This document shows, piece by piece, positions 8,111 to 17,360 of a stretch of 64,000 nt of DNA. The position numbers and the translations under genes were made by a program. Source of the stretch: Eikenella halliae. Its GTDB lineage: Bacteria; Pseudomonadota; Gammaproteobacteria; Burkholderiales; Neisseriaceae. Below the pieces are notes generated by a model. The model ran no database searches. It had not been told where the DNA came from and worked only from the letters and a program-made list of their open reading frames with translations. Location of the stretch: contig NZ_LXSQ01000002.1 in assembly GCF_001648475.1 (NCBI RefSeq), forward strand, positions 1 through 64,000, given 5' to 3'. Position 1 is the stretch's first letter. The number at the start of each line of letters is the position of its first letter.

Positions 8111-8432
8111 TTTTTGTTTTCTCTATACTAAGGGGAAATTTCGCGGTTTGCACGCCCTGATAAGGAAGAGGCTACCTGAAAACCGCCGGTTGAAGCACGC
8201 GGAGCCAAACCGTTTATTTTTCAAAATAAAAAAATCACGTTGGAAAAATTAAGGGTTTCAACTGTTGAGAATTGTAAAACAACGGTTTGGATTAAATAAG
8301 CCCTGTTGTATCTAGGTCTTCTAATCCGAAAGTATTAGGGCAGTAACCATTTTCACTAAGCCGATAGTTAAGCTTCATGGATTAAACGCGTATAATGAGC
8401 GATTACACTTTTTGATTTCCCCGCCTGCCTCC
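8111..8432. promoter_or_regulatory. Divergent control region between narK1 and narX
   Basis: This region of 322 bases has no gene. It contains one DUS (about 8169), an AT-rich stretch, an 11-base palindrome TCAACTGTTGA at 8258-8268, and a TATAAT at 8391-8396 placed to serve narX. I looked for paired NarL heptamers (TACYYMT) and for an FNR box (TTGAT-N4-ATCAA) and found no convincing copy of either. Confidence 0.5.
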
Positions 8433-10331
8433 ATGAATTTCTTCAAAAGCCTGTCTGTGCGGCTCAAGCTGCTGACCCTGCTGTGGCTGGTGATTGCCGT
8501 GGCTTCAATCAGCTATACCCTGCTGCTTTCCTGGCGGCTGGAGGGCAGCGCCGCCGCCATCAACGATATCGGCAGCTTGCGTTTGAGGAGTTTCCGCATC
8601 GCCCTTTTGATTCGCGAAAATGCCGGAGCGGAAGAAATCGAACAGCGGCTGCAGCAATACGACAGCATCCTCGACAACGTGCGCCACGGCGACCGCTCCC
8701 GCCCGCTTTTTTTGCCGCCCGATAAAGTGGTGTGGCAGCGTTTCAACGAATTAGACCAGCAATGGCGGCAAAACATCCGCCCGGCTTTTCAGGTAGCCTA
8801 CCGGCAGAACCGCCCGGTTACCGATAAACAGTTGCAACCCTTCCTCAGCCGTTTGGACGGTTTGGTTTCCGCCGTGGAGCAGGCCAACACGCGCTATATT
8901 TCCTGGCTGCGCCTGTTTCAAAGCTGCCTTTTGGTGTTGGTGGTGATGAGTTCCGCCTTTATGGTGTTTTTGCTGTATTGGTGGATTATCAAACCCTTGC
9001 AGCACCTGCAACAAGGCGTGGCCGCCATTCACGACGGGCAGTTCGGCATCCAAATCCCCATCGACCATTCCGCCGAGTTCGCCCGGGTAGACAACGGCTT
9101 CAACCAGATGAGCGGCAGCCTGCATAAGCTCTATTCCCATTTGGAAGAGGAAGTGCTGGAAAAAACGCGCGATTTGGCCAGCAAGCACCACACGCTCGAA
9201 ACCCTGTATTTCTTCTCGCGCTTCCTCAGCCAAACCCAAACCACCACCGAAGCCGCCGAAGTATTCCTGCAAAAAATGCTGGAAATGGTGGCTGCCGACG
9301 CCGGCAGCATCCGCCTAATCGACTTCAAACGCCAACGTATGGATTTGGTGAGCCAAATCGGCCTGCCCGACAGCCTGCAAACCGCCGAAGCCTGCCAGCG
9401 CTTCGACGACTGTTTGTGCGGCCACGCCGTGCTGCACGACGACTGGCAGCCCATCCGCTTCGTGCGCGAACCCGACGGCCACGCCTTCGATACCGACAAC
9501 AGCGAATGCAGCCGCATGGGCTTCCGGCAGCTGCGCATTTTCAAAATCCAATATAAAGCGCAAGATTTCGGCATGGTTACGCTCTATTTCAAACAGAAAG
9601 AGCCCGTGGCTATGGCCGATACCGAATTGTGGGAAGCCCTGTGCAGCCAGTTTGGCGTGGTGGTGAGCAACCTGCGCCTGATTGATGAGAGCCGACAGCT
9701 GGCCGTATTGCAGGAGCGCAACCTCATCGCCCAAGGCCTGCACGACAGCATCGCCCAAGCCCTCACCTTCCTCAACCTGCAAGTGCAGATGTTAGAAAGC
9801 GCCCTGCAAAACCAAGAGCAGGAGCAAATCAACGAAAACCTGCACTACATCAAAGACGGCATCCAAGAGTGTTATGACGACGTGCGCGAACTGCTCATCA
9901 ACTTCCGCACCAAAATCAATAACAAAGACTTCACCGAAGTGGTGCAGACCCTAACCGACCGCTTCCAGCGCCAAACCCAAATCGGCGTACACCTGCATTG
10001 GCACGGCAACGGCCCCCAACTCAACAGCGAGCAGCAGCTGCAAGTAGTGTTTATATTGCAGGAAAGCCTTTCCAACATCCGCAAACACTCCCAAGCCACC
10101 GAAGTGGATATCCGCTTCGACAACCGGCAGGATTTTGTGATGGAAATTGAAGATAACGGGCGTGGCTTCAATATCGAACGGCTCAAAGAACAGCATTCCG
10201 GCAACCATGTTGGGCTGAACATCATGCACGAACGCGCCCAACGCATCCGCGCCCAGCTTTCCCTACACTCCAAACCCGGCAGCACCCGGGTAACCCTGAA
10301 TCTGCCTTACGAAGAAAGAAGACAGGTATGA
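8433..10331 (+). CDS. narX: Nitrate/nitrite sensor histidine kinase NarX
   Basis: A 632-residue membrane sensor. A first membrane segment near residues 11-34 is followed by a periplasmic domain opening with the P-box-like NDIGSLRLRSFRIALL, where nitrate binds. A second segment near 163-185, a HAMP linker and a cysteine-containing GAF-like module (CLCGHAV) come next. The HPK7-type kinase has its phosphorylated histidine in GLHDSIAQAL (about residue 437), with the ATP lid motifs NIRKHS, DNGRGF and GLNIMHERA. An in-frame DUS gives PAFQVAY near residue 119. I chose the ATG at 8433 over a TTG 21 bases upstream; neither has a clear ribosome site. The end overlaps narL by four bases. Confidence 0.95.
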   Translation: MNFFKSLSVRLKLLTLLWLVIAVASISYTLLLSWRLEGSAAAINDIGSLRLRSFRIALLIRENAGAEEIEQRLQQYDSILDNVRHGDRSRPLFLPPDKVVWQRFNELDQQWRQNIRPAFQVAYRQNRPVTDKQLQPFLSRLDGLVSAVEQANTRYISWLRLFQSCLLVLVVMSSAFMVFLLYWWIIKPLQHLQQGVAAIHDGQFGIQIPIDHSAEFARVDNGFNQMSGSLHKLYSHLEEEVLEKTRDLASKHHTLETLYFFSRFLSQTQTTTEAAEVFLQKMLEMVAADAGSIRLIDFKRQRMDLVSQIGLPDSLQTAEACQRFDDCLCGHAVLHDDWQPIRFVREPDGHAFDTDNSECSRMGFRQLRIFKIQYKAQDFGMVTLYFKQKEPVAMADTELWEALCSQFGVVVSNLRLIDESRQLAVLQERNLIAQGLHDSIAQALTFLNLQVQMLESALQNQEQEQINENLHYIKDGIQECYDDVRELLINFRTKINNKDFTEVVQTLTDRFQRQTQIGVHLHWHGNGPQLNSEQQLQVVFILQESLSNIRKHSQATEVDIRFDNRQDFVMEIEDNGRGFNIERLKEQHSGNHVGLNIMHERAQRIRAQLSLHSKPGSTRVTLNLPYEERRQV

Positions 10332-11005
10332 CTGAAAAAATCCGCATCGTACTCATCGACGACCACACATTATTCCGCAGCGGCATCAAAGCCCTGCTTG
10401 CCCGGCAGGAAAACTACGAAGTAGTGGGCGAAGCCGCCGACGGCCTCAGCGGCGTGAAGCTGGTGAGCCAACTTGAACCCGACGTGGTGCTGCTCGACCT
10501 CGACATGCCCGTGATGAACGGGCGCGAAGCGCTGGCCCAAATCCTCAGCAGCCGCCCCGAGCAGAAAGTGGTGATGCTCACCGTATCGGAAGACGGCGAA
10601 AACCTAGTGGAATGCATGCGCCTGGGCGCGTGCGGCTTCCTCTTGAAAAACATCAATGCCAACTTCCTCATCGACGCCATTGGCAAAGCCGCCAACGGCG
10701 ACAACGTGTTTTCCCCAGAAATGATGGCCTGCATGGTGCAATCCCTCATCCGCCCTGCCCAACCTGCCACCGAAAGCGCCCTCGACACCCTCACTTCGCG
10801 CGAACTCGAAGTGCTGCGCTACCTAGCCGTGGGATACAGCAACAAAATCATCGCCAAGCGCATGGATTTGGCCGAATCCACCGTGAAAGTGCACGTGCAA
10901 AACATCCTGCGCAAGCTCGAGCTCGGTAGCCGCGTGCAGGCCGCCGTGTATGCCGTGCAGCACAAACTGCCCCTGCCGGACGAGGAAGAAGAAGCGGAAG
11001 ATTGA
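10328..11005 (+). CDS. narL: Nitrate/nitrite response regulator NarL/NarP
   Basis: A 225-residue response regulator. The receiver domain holds the acidic pair Asp11-Asp12, the phosphoacceptor Asp57 in LLDLDMPVMNG, and Lys in LLKN. A LuxR-type helix-turn-helix (SRELEVLRYLAVGYSNKIIAKRM) ends the protein. It starts with ATGA overlapping the narX stop, so the kinase and regulator are coupled. Likely targets are the adjacent narK genes and an off-window nitrate reductase operon. Sequence alone does not separate NarL from NarP. Confidence 0.95.
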   Translation: MTEKIRIVLIDDHTLFRSGIKALLARQENYEVVGEAADGLSGVKLVSQLEPDVVLLDLDMPVMNGREALAQILSSRPEQKVVMLTVSEDGENLVECMRLGACGFLLKNINANFLIDAIGKAANGDNVFSPEMMACMVQSLIRPAQPATESALDTLTSRELEVLRYLAVGYSNKIIAKRMDLAESTVKVHVQNILRKLELGSRVQAAVYAVQHKLPLPDEEEEAED

Positions 11006-11097
11006 GGCTGATTGAGCATTGCGGGCGGAATTTTGCGGCCTGCCAGTGTCGGATTGTTAAGGTCAATTTACTTATATTTATATCAAAGAGGTTTGTT

Positions 11098-11532
11098 ATG
11101 TTAGATACTAATTTTAAAGAATATCTTGATGATGAATTTGGTAGGATATTGCCAGAAAATCAAAATAAATATCGTGAATTATTCAAAAGATTAGGGTTTG
11201 GAAAAATAAATCATGACTTTGTTGAATTTTGGTCAATATATAGTGATGAAATTTATGGAAAAATTGGATATCTGGTTGATTTGGCAATGGACTTAGAGGA
11301 TTTTTCAAGTAGCCAAACCGAAATTTTGAGAAAAAATATTAGATTACCTGATAATTATTTTTCTTTATTAAATAATGAGTTAGATGATTATATCTTGTAT
11401 GATAAAAATACCGACGAGGTTTTTTTTGTAGAGGCTCCTAATATTCAAAAGTTCATAGAAAATAAACAATTCAGCAAACATTGGAATAGCTTTGAATATT
11501 TTATTAAAGATTATCTAAATTATAATGCTTAA
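11098..11532 (+). CDS. SUKH/SMI1-KNR4-like protein, probable orphan immunity protein
   Basis: A 144-residue acidic, AT-rich gene unlike its GC-rich neighbours. The pattern LPDNYFSLLN, then DDYILYDKNTDEVFFVE, then a tryptophan followed by SFEYFIKDYL is typical of SUKH-fold proteins, which often neutralise polymorphic or contact-dependent toxins. The ATG at 11098 has AAGAGG before it; a longer reading from 11002 overlaps the narL end and is less likely. No toxin gene is adjacent: narL lies upstream, a Correia element and an exporter downstream. I infer a horizontally gained orphan immunity gene. Confidence 0.65.
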   Translation: MLDTNFKEYLDDEFGRILPENQNKYRELFKRLGFGKINHDFVEFWSIYSDEIYGKIGYLVDLAMDLEDFSSSQTEILRKNIRLPDNYFSLLNNELDDYILYDKNTDEVFFVEAPNIQKFIENKQFSKHWNSFEYFIKDYLNYNA

Positions 11533-11630
11533 GATGTTTGAGCAGCCGTAGCCCGGCAAAACCTTCAGTCCCGACGTAGAGTGGGTATGTACTGCCTACG
11601 CACTCCCTTCAGGCTACCTGAAAAAGTGCA

Positions 11631-11734
11631 GATAGTGAATTAACAAAAACCAGAACAGCGTTGTCTCGCCTTGCCGTAACGTGTGTACTGTCTGCGGCTA
11701 GCCGCCTTGTCCTGATTTTTGTTAATCCACTATA
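11631..11734. repeat. Correia-type element, 104 bp
   Basis: Starts GATAGTGAATTAACAAAAAC (first base changed) and ends GTTAATCCACTATA, with the same core as the copy at 1638-1741. It lies between the AT-rich SUKH-like gene and the convergent exporter gene. Confidence 0.85.
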
Positions 11735-11738
11735 AAAA

Positions 11739-11778
11739 AGGCTACCTGAAAACTCATCAAGCGAGTTTCAGGTAGCCT
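11739..11778. terminator. Inverted DUS pair, convergent genes
   Basis: AGGCTACCTGAAAACT and AGTTTCAGGTAGCCT form a 15-base stem with A and T tracts on either side, suited to ending transcription from both directions. Confidence 0.7.
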
Positions 11779-11800
11779 TTTGCTTTGTTGGCCATGGATG

Positions 11801-13231
11801 TTAATCGCTGTTTTCGCTTTGCGGCTTGAGCCGGTAGGCGCAGACGATGGTGAGGATGCCTACTGCCAAGGCGAGGCTCATGCTCAGGTGGATGCCGTTG
11901 AGCATGGCCTGCTGCGGGCTGCTGCCGCTGGAGAGGCGCTCGCCGATGTTGGTCGTGCCCACGAAGAAGGCTGCGCCGATGGCGCCGGCGATGGGGTTGA
12001 TGGTGGTGATGATGGCGGCGCCGTGCGGGTTGAGGTGTTTGGGCAGGGCGTTGAGGCCGTGGGTTTCGCCGGTGATGCAGGCGGATACGGATACGGCCAT
12101 TAGGGCGAACATGGCGGAGAGGGCGGTGGTTTGGGTGTCGATTTTCAGATAGCCCCACAATACGGCCAGGGCGGCGGTGAGCATAATGGTGGCGGGCAGC
12201 ACCACGAAGCGGCCGCCTTTTTTATCCAGCAGTTTGCCAAACAGCGGGGCGGACACGGCCTGGGCGATGCTGGCGGGCATGAGGATGAGGCCGGTGGCGG
12301 TGCCGGAGAGCAGCAGCACTTGCTGGGTGTAGATGGGGATCATCAATTCGAGGCCGAGGAAAAGGAAGCCGGCGCAGGCGAGGATGGCGAGGCAGAGGCT
12401 GAATTGGCGGTATTGCAGGGCGCGCAGGTTTAAAAGCGGCGTGGCGATGTGGAACTGGCGGCGCACAAACCAGCCGATGAGTACCACCGAGCCGGCCAAA
12501 AGCAGCACGAATTCGGCCAGGGGCAGGCTGGCGAAGTTGCTGCAGGCATACACCAGGCCGCCGAAGCCGCCGATGGAGAGCAGGGCGGAGGGGATGTCGA
12601 TTTTTGGGCGGGTGATGGGGCTGAGGTTGACGCTGAGGTATTTGCCCACGAGGAACATGGCCGCGAGCATAAACGGCGCGGTGGCGGCGAAGAGCACGCG
12701 CCAGTGGGTGTGGTCGACGATGATGCCGGAGAGGGTGGGGCCGAGCGCGGGGGCGGCGGTGAACATCATGGTGATCACGCCCATGGCCGTGCCGCGCCGG
12801 TTGGGCGGGAAGATGTTGAGGATGCCGTTGAACAGCAGCGGCACGAAGAAGGCGGCGGATACGGCCTGCACCATGCGCCCGGCCAGCAGCACGCCGAAAT
12901 TGGGCGCGAGGGCGCAAATCAGCGAGCCGGCGAGGAAGGTGGCTTGGGTGATGAGCACCATTTTGCGGGTTTCAAACCATTGGATGACGCCGGCGGTAAT
13001 CGGCGTGAATGCGCCCATCACCAGAAGAAAACCGGTGGTGAGCCATTGGGCGGTGGTTTTGTCGATGTGGAAATCGCGCATGATGGGCGTGAGCGCTACG
13101 TTGAGCAGGGTGTCGTTCAGGTAGCCGAAGAAGGCGCCGATAAAGAGCGTGGCGACGATGGTTTTGGCGGGGAAGCCGGGGCGGTCGGCGAAGTATTCGT
13201 GTTGGGTGTCGGCGGAATCGGTGTGTTGCAT
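11801..13231 (-). CDS. DHA2-family multidrug exporter (EmrB/MdeA-like)
   Basis: A 476-residue major facilitator protein with about 14 membrane segments. GYLNDTLLNVALTPI matches the D1 motif of 14-helix drug/proton antiporters, and the FNGILNIFPPNRRGTAMG loop and GPTLSGIIVD (motif C region) support drug export. No EmrA-like membrane fusion protein or regulator is next to it, so it may work alone across the inner membrane. A DUS-like word lies near the N-terminus (about 13119). The substrate cannot be told. Confidence 0.85.
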   Translation of the reverse strand: MQHTDSADTQHEYFADRPGFPAKTIVATLFIGAFFGYLNDTLLNVALTPIMRDFHIDKTTAQWLTTGFLLVMGAFTPITAGVIQWFETRKMVLITQATFLAGSLICALAPNFGVLLAGRMVQAVSAAFFVPLLFNGILNIFPPNRRGTAMGVITMMFTAAPALGPTLSGIIVDHTHWRVLFAATAPFMLAAMFLVGKYLSVNLSPITRPKIDIPSALLSIGGFGGLVYACSNFASLPLAEFVLLLAGSVVLIGWFVRRQFHIATPLLNLRALQYRQFSLCLAILACAGFLFLGLELMIPIYTQQVLLLSGTATGLILMPASIAQAVSAPLFGKLLDKKGGRFVVLPATIMLTAALAVLWGYLKIDTQTTALSAMFALMAVSVSACITGETHGLNALPKHLNPHGAAIITTINPIAGAIGAAFFVGTTNIGERLSSGSSPQQAMLNGIHLSMSLALAVGILTIVCAYRLKPQSENSD

Positions 13232-13343
13232 GGGTATCCTTTCTTGTTATTTGGTTAGGGCAAACAGGCTACCTGAAAGCGTGAGCTTCGGCCAGGCTAC
13301 ACAGGCTACCTGAAATCCGGTATTGGAATGCAAGGGCTGGATT

Positions 13344-13994
13344 TTACATGATTTCGCCAGCCAGAGCCTGCAGCTCGCACATATCGCGGGCGATATGGTC
13401 GGCAAAGGGCTGCGGCCGGGCGCGGCTGCCGAACCACACCGTGCGCATGCCCAAAGCTTTGGCTGCTTGCAGATTGGCCGGGCTGTCGTCCACCAGCACG
13501 CATTGCTGCGGCGGCACGGCCAGCGCGGCGCACACCATATGGAAGGCCTGCGGCTGCGGCTTGTAGTGCAGGGCGAGGTCGTCCACGCCGAACAGGGCTT
13601 CAAAACGGCTGCCCAGCCGCATGGCTTCGATCAGGGCGCACACATAAAACGCTGGGCCGTTGGAAAACACGGCTTTGCGGCCGGGTAGGGCGGCGAGCGC
13701 GGTATCGGTGTGTGGTATCGGCTGCAAGGCGGCGATGAGTTCGGGCAGATGATGGCTTTGGTGCAGGAATTCGGCGGGGCAAACCTGCGGATGGTGCTGC
13801 TGCAAACCGCCGAGCGTGGCGCCGTAGTGCCGCCAATAGTGCTCGCGCAAATCGGAGGCTTCGGGCAGGCTCAGGTTCAGTTCGCGCGCCATGAATTCGG
13901 TCATGCGGCGGTTGATAAGGCGGAAAATGCCCGCATCGGCGCGGTGCAGGGTGTCGTCTAGGTCGAACAGCCAAACGGGTTGGGAGGGCGGCAT
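13344..13994 (-). CDS. HAD-superfamily phosphatase, pyrimidine 5'-nucleotidase type
   Basis: A 216-residue haloacid dehalogenase protein. The nucleophile motif is WLFDLDDTLH with the two catalytic aspartates, motif II is VFSNGP, and motif III/IV is KPQPQAF followed by VLVDDSPANLQAA. This arrangement resembles the SDT1/PHM8-type pyrimidine 5'-nucleotidases common in beta-proteobacteria. The start is uncertain: the ATG at 13994 (MPPSQPVW) is chosen because a longer reading from 14039 would translate a DUS as part of the N-terminus. It diverges from the aldolase gene. Confidence 0.82.
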   Translation of the reverse strand: MPPSQPVWLFDLDDTLHRADAGIFRLINRRMTEFMARELNLSLPEASDLREHYWRHYGATLGGLQQHHPQVCPAEFLHQSHHLPELIAALQPIPHTDTALAALPGRKAVFSNGPAFYVCALIEAMRLGSRFEALFGVDDLALHYKPQPQAFHMVCAALAVPPQQCVLVDDSPANLQAAKALGMRTVWFGSRARPQPFADHIARDMCELQALAGEIM

Positions 13995-14196
13995 GGGGCT
14001 ACCTGAAAAAATAAAAACCGGATTATATGGCTGCTTCAAAAGAGTATTCTACTGCTTTGCCCGCCTGGCCATGCTTACCGCTACGGCCTGCCGCCATACC
14101 CGATTAAAATCGGTTCAACTCGTGCCCCGCCATCGGGGCGGTTTGCTGCTATAATCCCGCTGATTTTCACAACCAATTATCATCCAGGAGATTGCT

Positions 14197-15264
14197 ATGG
14201 CTCTGGTATCCATGCGCCAGCTTTTAGACCACGCCGCCGAACACGGCTACGGCCTGCCCGCTTTTAATGTGAACAACTTGGAGCAGATGCGCGCCATCAT
14301 GGAAGCGGCCGACCAAGTGAACGCGCCCGTTATCGTGCAGGCTTCCGCCGGCGCGCGCAAATATGCCGGCGCCCCCTTCTTGCGTCACCTGATTTTGGCG
14401 GCGGTGGAAGAGTTTCCGCACATCCCCGTGGTGATGCACCAAGACCACGGCGCCTCGCCCGATGTGTGCCAGCGCTCCATCCAGCTGGGCTTCTCCTCCG
14501 TGATGATGGACGGCTCGCTCCTGGCCGACGGCAAAACCCCATCTTCCTACGAATACAACGTGGACGTTACCCGCACCGTGGTGAACTTCTCCCATGCCTG
14601 CGGCGTGTCGGTGGAAGGCGAAATCGGCGTGTTGGGCAACTTGGAAACCGGCGAAGCAGGCGAAGAAGACGGCGTGGGCGCGGCGGGCAAATTGAGCCAC
14701 GACCAAATGCTCACCAGCGTGGAAGACGCCGTGCGCTTCGTGAACGACACCGGCGTGGACGCGCTGGCGATTGCCGTAGGTACCAGCCACGGTGCATACA
14801 AATTCACCCGTCCGCCCACAGGCGACGTGCTGCGCATCGACCGCATCAAAGAAATCCACGCCGCCCTGCCGAACACGCATATCGTGATGCACGGCTCCAG
14901 CTCGGTGCCGCAGGAATGGCTGAAAGTGATTAACGAACACGGCGGCGGCATCGGCGAAACCTACGGCGTGCCGGTGGAAGAAATCGTGGAAGGCATCAAA
15001 CACGGCGTACGCAAAGTGAATATCGACACCGACCTGCGCCTGGCCAGCACGGGGGCAATCCGCAAATTCTTGGCCGAAAACCCCGCCGAATTCGACCCGC
15101 GCAAATACCTGGCCAAAACCATCGAAGCCATGAAAGGCATCTGCCTGGCTCGTTATCAGGCCTTCGGCTGCGAAGGCATGGCCGATAAAATCAAACCGAT
15201 TTCGTTGGAAAAAATGGCCACCCGTTATGCCAAAGGCGAGCTGAACCAAGTGGTGGCGAAGTAA
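14197..15264 (+). CDS. fba: Class II fructose-bisphosphate aldolase
   Basis: A 355-residue zinc enzyme splitting or forming fructose 1,6-bisphosphate in glycolysis and gluconeogenesis. Zinc ligands are visible in VVMHQDHG and VMHGSSSVP, with another in the EGEIGVLG region, and NIDTDLR binds phosphate. Length and the long C-terminus match the class IIB subtype found in Neisseria and in Calvin-cycle bacteria. CAGGAG precedes the ATG and a TATAAT lies at 14150-14155. A decayed Correia-type element begins at its stop codon. Confidence 0.96.
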   Translation: MALVSMRQLLDHAAEHGYGLPAFNVNNLEQMRAIMEAADQVNAPVIVQASAGARKYAGAPFLRHLILAAVEEFPHIPVVMHQDHGASPDVCQRSIQLGFSSVMMDGSLLADGKTPSSYEYNVDVTRTVVNFSHACGVSVEGEIGVLGNLETGEAGEEDGVGAAGKLSHDQMLTSVEDAVRFVNDTGVDALAIAVGTSHGAYKFTRPPTGDVLRIDRIKEIHAALPNTHIVMHGSSSVPQEWLKVINEHGGGIGETYGVPVEEIVEGIKHGVRKVNIDTDLRLASTGAIRKFLAENPAEFDPRKYLAKTIEAMKGICLARYQAFGCEGMADKIKPISLEKMATRYAKGELNQVVAK

Positions 15265-15368
15265 TATAGCGGATGCAATTTAAATCGAGACAAGGCGGCG
15301 ATCCGCAGGCAGTACGCGCGTACTGCCAGGCGAGCTAACTCGGTATCGGTTTAAATGTAATCTGCTTA
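15265..15368. repeat. Correia-type element, decayed
   Basis: Begins TATAGCGGATGCAATTTAAATC, keeps GACAAGGCGGCG and GGTTTAAATGTAATC, and ends CTGCTTA, so both ends have drifted. It starts at the base after the fba stop codon. The rest of the interval to metX holds an inverted DUS pair at 15389-15419, further DUS copies near 15437 and 15475, and a TATAAT at 15525-15530. Confidence 0.65.
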
Positions 15369-15388
15369 GCTTGATTTGAATGATGTAA

Positions 15389-15419
15389 CAGGCTACCTGA
15401 AATAGCTTCAGGTAGCCTG
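15389..15419. terminator. Inverted DUS pair downstream of fba
   Basis: CAGGCTACCTGAA and TTCAGGTAGCCTG face each other across a five-base loop and are followed by a T-rich run. Confidence 0.65.
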
Positions 15420-15561
15420 TTTGGTTTGGGGCAAGAGGCTACCTGAAAAATCGGCAGGGCAGTCCCAATGTGGTTTTAGGTAGCCTTCTCCGTTGCTCAC
15501 CATGAATTTCCCCGCCTCATCCGCTATAATCCGCATAAATTAATCACATCAATTTCTATCT

Positions 15562-16710
15562 ATGAACCCACCCGCTTCCGTGGGCATCGTTACCCCGCAA
15601 ACCATTGCCTTCGAACAGCCCTTTGCCCTGCAAAATGGCGCCACGCTGCCGCGTTTTGATTTGATTACCGAAACCTACGGCACACTCAACGCCGATAAAT
15701 CCAACGCCATCCTGATTTGCCACGCCCTTTCCGGCACGCACCACGTGGCCGGCCGCCACCATCCGGACGACAAACACCCGGGCTGGTGGGATAACATGGT
15801 CGGCCCCAATAAACCGGTGGATACCAACCGCTTTTTCGTGGTCGGGCTCAACAACTTGGGCGGCTGCGCCGGCAGCAGTGGCCCCTTGAGCACCAACCCG
15901 GCCACCGGCAAGCCCTACGGCTCGGATTTCCCGATGGTAACCGTAAAAGACTGGGTGCGTTCGCAAGCCCTGCTGGCCGACCATTTCGGCATCAAACAAT
16001 GGGCGGCGGTGATGGGCGGCAGCCTAGGCGGCATGCAGGCCCTGCAATGGGCAATCGACTTCCCCGAACGCGTGCGCCACGCGTTGGTGATTGCGTCCGC
16101 GCCCAAATTGTCCACCCAAAACATCGCGTTTAACGACGTGGCCCGCCAGGCCATCCTCACCGATCCCGACTTCCACGAAGGCCACTACGCCAGCCGCCAA
16201 ACCCTGCCCCGGCGCGGCCTGAAAATTGCCCGCATGATGGGGCACATCACCTATCTGGCCGAAGACGGGCTGGGCAAAAAATTCGGCCGCCAAATGCGCA
16301 ACGGCAATTATCAATACGGCTACGGCATTGAATTCGAAGTGGAAAGCTATCTGCGCTACCAGGGTGACAAATTCGCCGACCGCTTCGATGCCAACACCTA
16401 CCTGCTCATGACCAAGGCGCTGGATTATTTCGACCCCGCCGCCGATTTCGGCCACAATCTGCACACCGCGCTCTTGGGCGTGCAGGCCAAATTCTTCGTG
16501 GCCAGCTTCAGCAGCGACTGGCGTTTTGCGCCGGAACGTTCGCATGAATTGGTGAAAGCCCTGATCAGCGCGGAAAAAGACGTGCAATACATCGAAATCG
16601 AATCTTCCCACGGCCATGATGCCTTCCTGATGGAAGACGAACCGTATTTGAAAGCCGTGAAAGCCTATATCGATAATATCCACAAGGAGTTGGCGCATGA
16701 ATCTGCGTGA
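15562..16710 (+). CDS. metX: Homoserine O-acyltransferase MetX
   Basis: A 382-residue alpha/beta-hydrolase-fold enzyme that acylates homoserine to begin methionine synthesis. The nucleophile elbow is MGGSLGGMQ; the catalytic aspartate (SSDWRFAP) and histidine (SSHGHDAF) follow near the end. HALSGTHH and LNNLGGCAGSSGP are family motifs. Many proteobacterial MetX enzymes use succinyl-CoA, others acetyl-CoA, and the donor cannot be decided here. It overlaps metW by 14 bases, a pairing common in beta- and gamma-proteobacteria. Confidence 0.95.
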   Translation: MNPPASVGIVTPQTIAFEQPFALQNGATLPRFDLITETYGTLNADKSNAILICHALSGTHHVAGRHHPDDKHPGWWDNMVGPNKPVDTNRFFVVGLNNLGGCAGSSGPLSTNPATGKPYGSDFPMVTVKDWVRSQALLADHFGIKQWAAVMGGSLGGMQALQWAIDFPERVRHALVIASAPKLSTQNIAFNDVARQAILTDPDFHEGHYASRQTLPRRGLKIARMMGHITYLAEDGLGKKFGRQMRNGNYQYGYGIEFEVESYLRYQGDKFADRFDANTYLLMTKALDYFDPAADFGHNLHTALLGVQAKFFVASFSSDWRFAPERSHELVKALISAEKDVQYIEIESSHGHDAFLMEDEPYLKAVKAYIDNIHKELAHESA

Positions 16711-17278
16711 CGACCTGCAACTGATTTACGACTGGATTCCCGCCGGCAGCCGCGTGCTGGATTTGGGCTGCGGCGACGGTGAATTGCTGCACGCCCTGGT
16801 GAAACACAAAAACTGCAAAGGCTACGGCGTGGAAATCGACACCGGCAGCGTGATTGCCGCCATCGCCCGCGGCGTGAACGTGATTCAGGCTGATTTGGAG
16901 CAGGGTTTGCAGGCGTTCGGCAACGGCAGCTTCGATGTGATTGTGCTCAGCCAAACCATCCAGGCCATGCAAAACGTGGAAACCATCCTGCGCGACCTCA
17001 CCCGCGTGGCCAAGGAAGCGATTGTTACCTTCCCCAATTTTGGCTATTGGCGCAACCGTTTTCAGGTAGCCTTCGGCGGGCATATGCCGGTGAGCGAGCG
17101 CATGCCCTACGATTGGTACGATACGCCGAATATTCATTGGTGCACCCTCAGCGATTTCGACCGCCTGTGCGCGAAAAACCGCATCCGCGTGCTGGAACGC
17201 GCGGTGATGGCCGGCGGCCGGCGCGTATCCTGCCTGCCGAACCTGCTGGGCAGCCTGGCATTTTACCGTGTGGGCTAA
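16697..17278 (+). CDS. metW: Methionine biosynthesis protein MetW
   Basis: A 193-residue SAM-methyltransferase-fold protein with the motif I sequence VLDLGCGDGELL and the family segments VIQADLEQGL, VLSQTIQAM and TFPNFGYWRNR. MetW is a partner of MetX and is thought to be needed for its activity in these bacteria. It overlaps metX by 14 bases. An internal DUS is read as NRFQVAFGG, inside the conserved segment where many homologues have a similar phenylalanine-rich stretch. Confidence 0.95.
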   Translation: MNLRDDLQLIYDWIPAGSRVLDLGCGDGELLHALVKHKNCKGYGVEIDTGSVIAAIARGVNVIQADLEQGLQAFGNGSFDVIVLSQTIQAMQNVETILRDLTRVAKEAIVTFPNFGYWRNRFQVAFGGHMPVSERMPYDWYDTPNIHWCTLSDFDRLCAKNRIRVLERAVMAGGRRVSCLPNLLGSLAFYRVG

Positions 17279-17360
17279 ATGATGCTTTTGGCCTGATAAT
17301 TCAGTTTTTTGTCTGCCTTTCCCGAGAAATTATTTAAATTATATCCAATTCGTCCTTTAT

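Noticed and set aside
8111..8432. Possible NarL heptamers and FNR box between narK and narX
   Set aside because: Candidates such as TACTTTC and TACTAAG miss conserved positions and are not paired; no half-site pair fits FNR.
12449..13258. 269-codon open frame on the plus strand
   Set aside because: Shadow of the DHA2 exporter; extreme Gly/Glu/His content.
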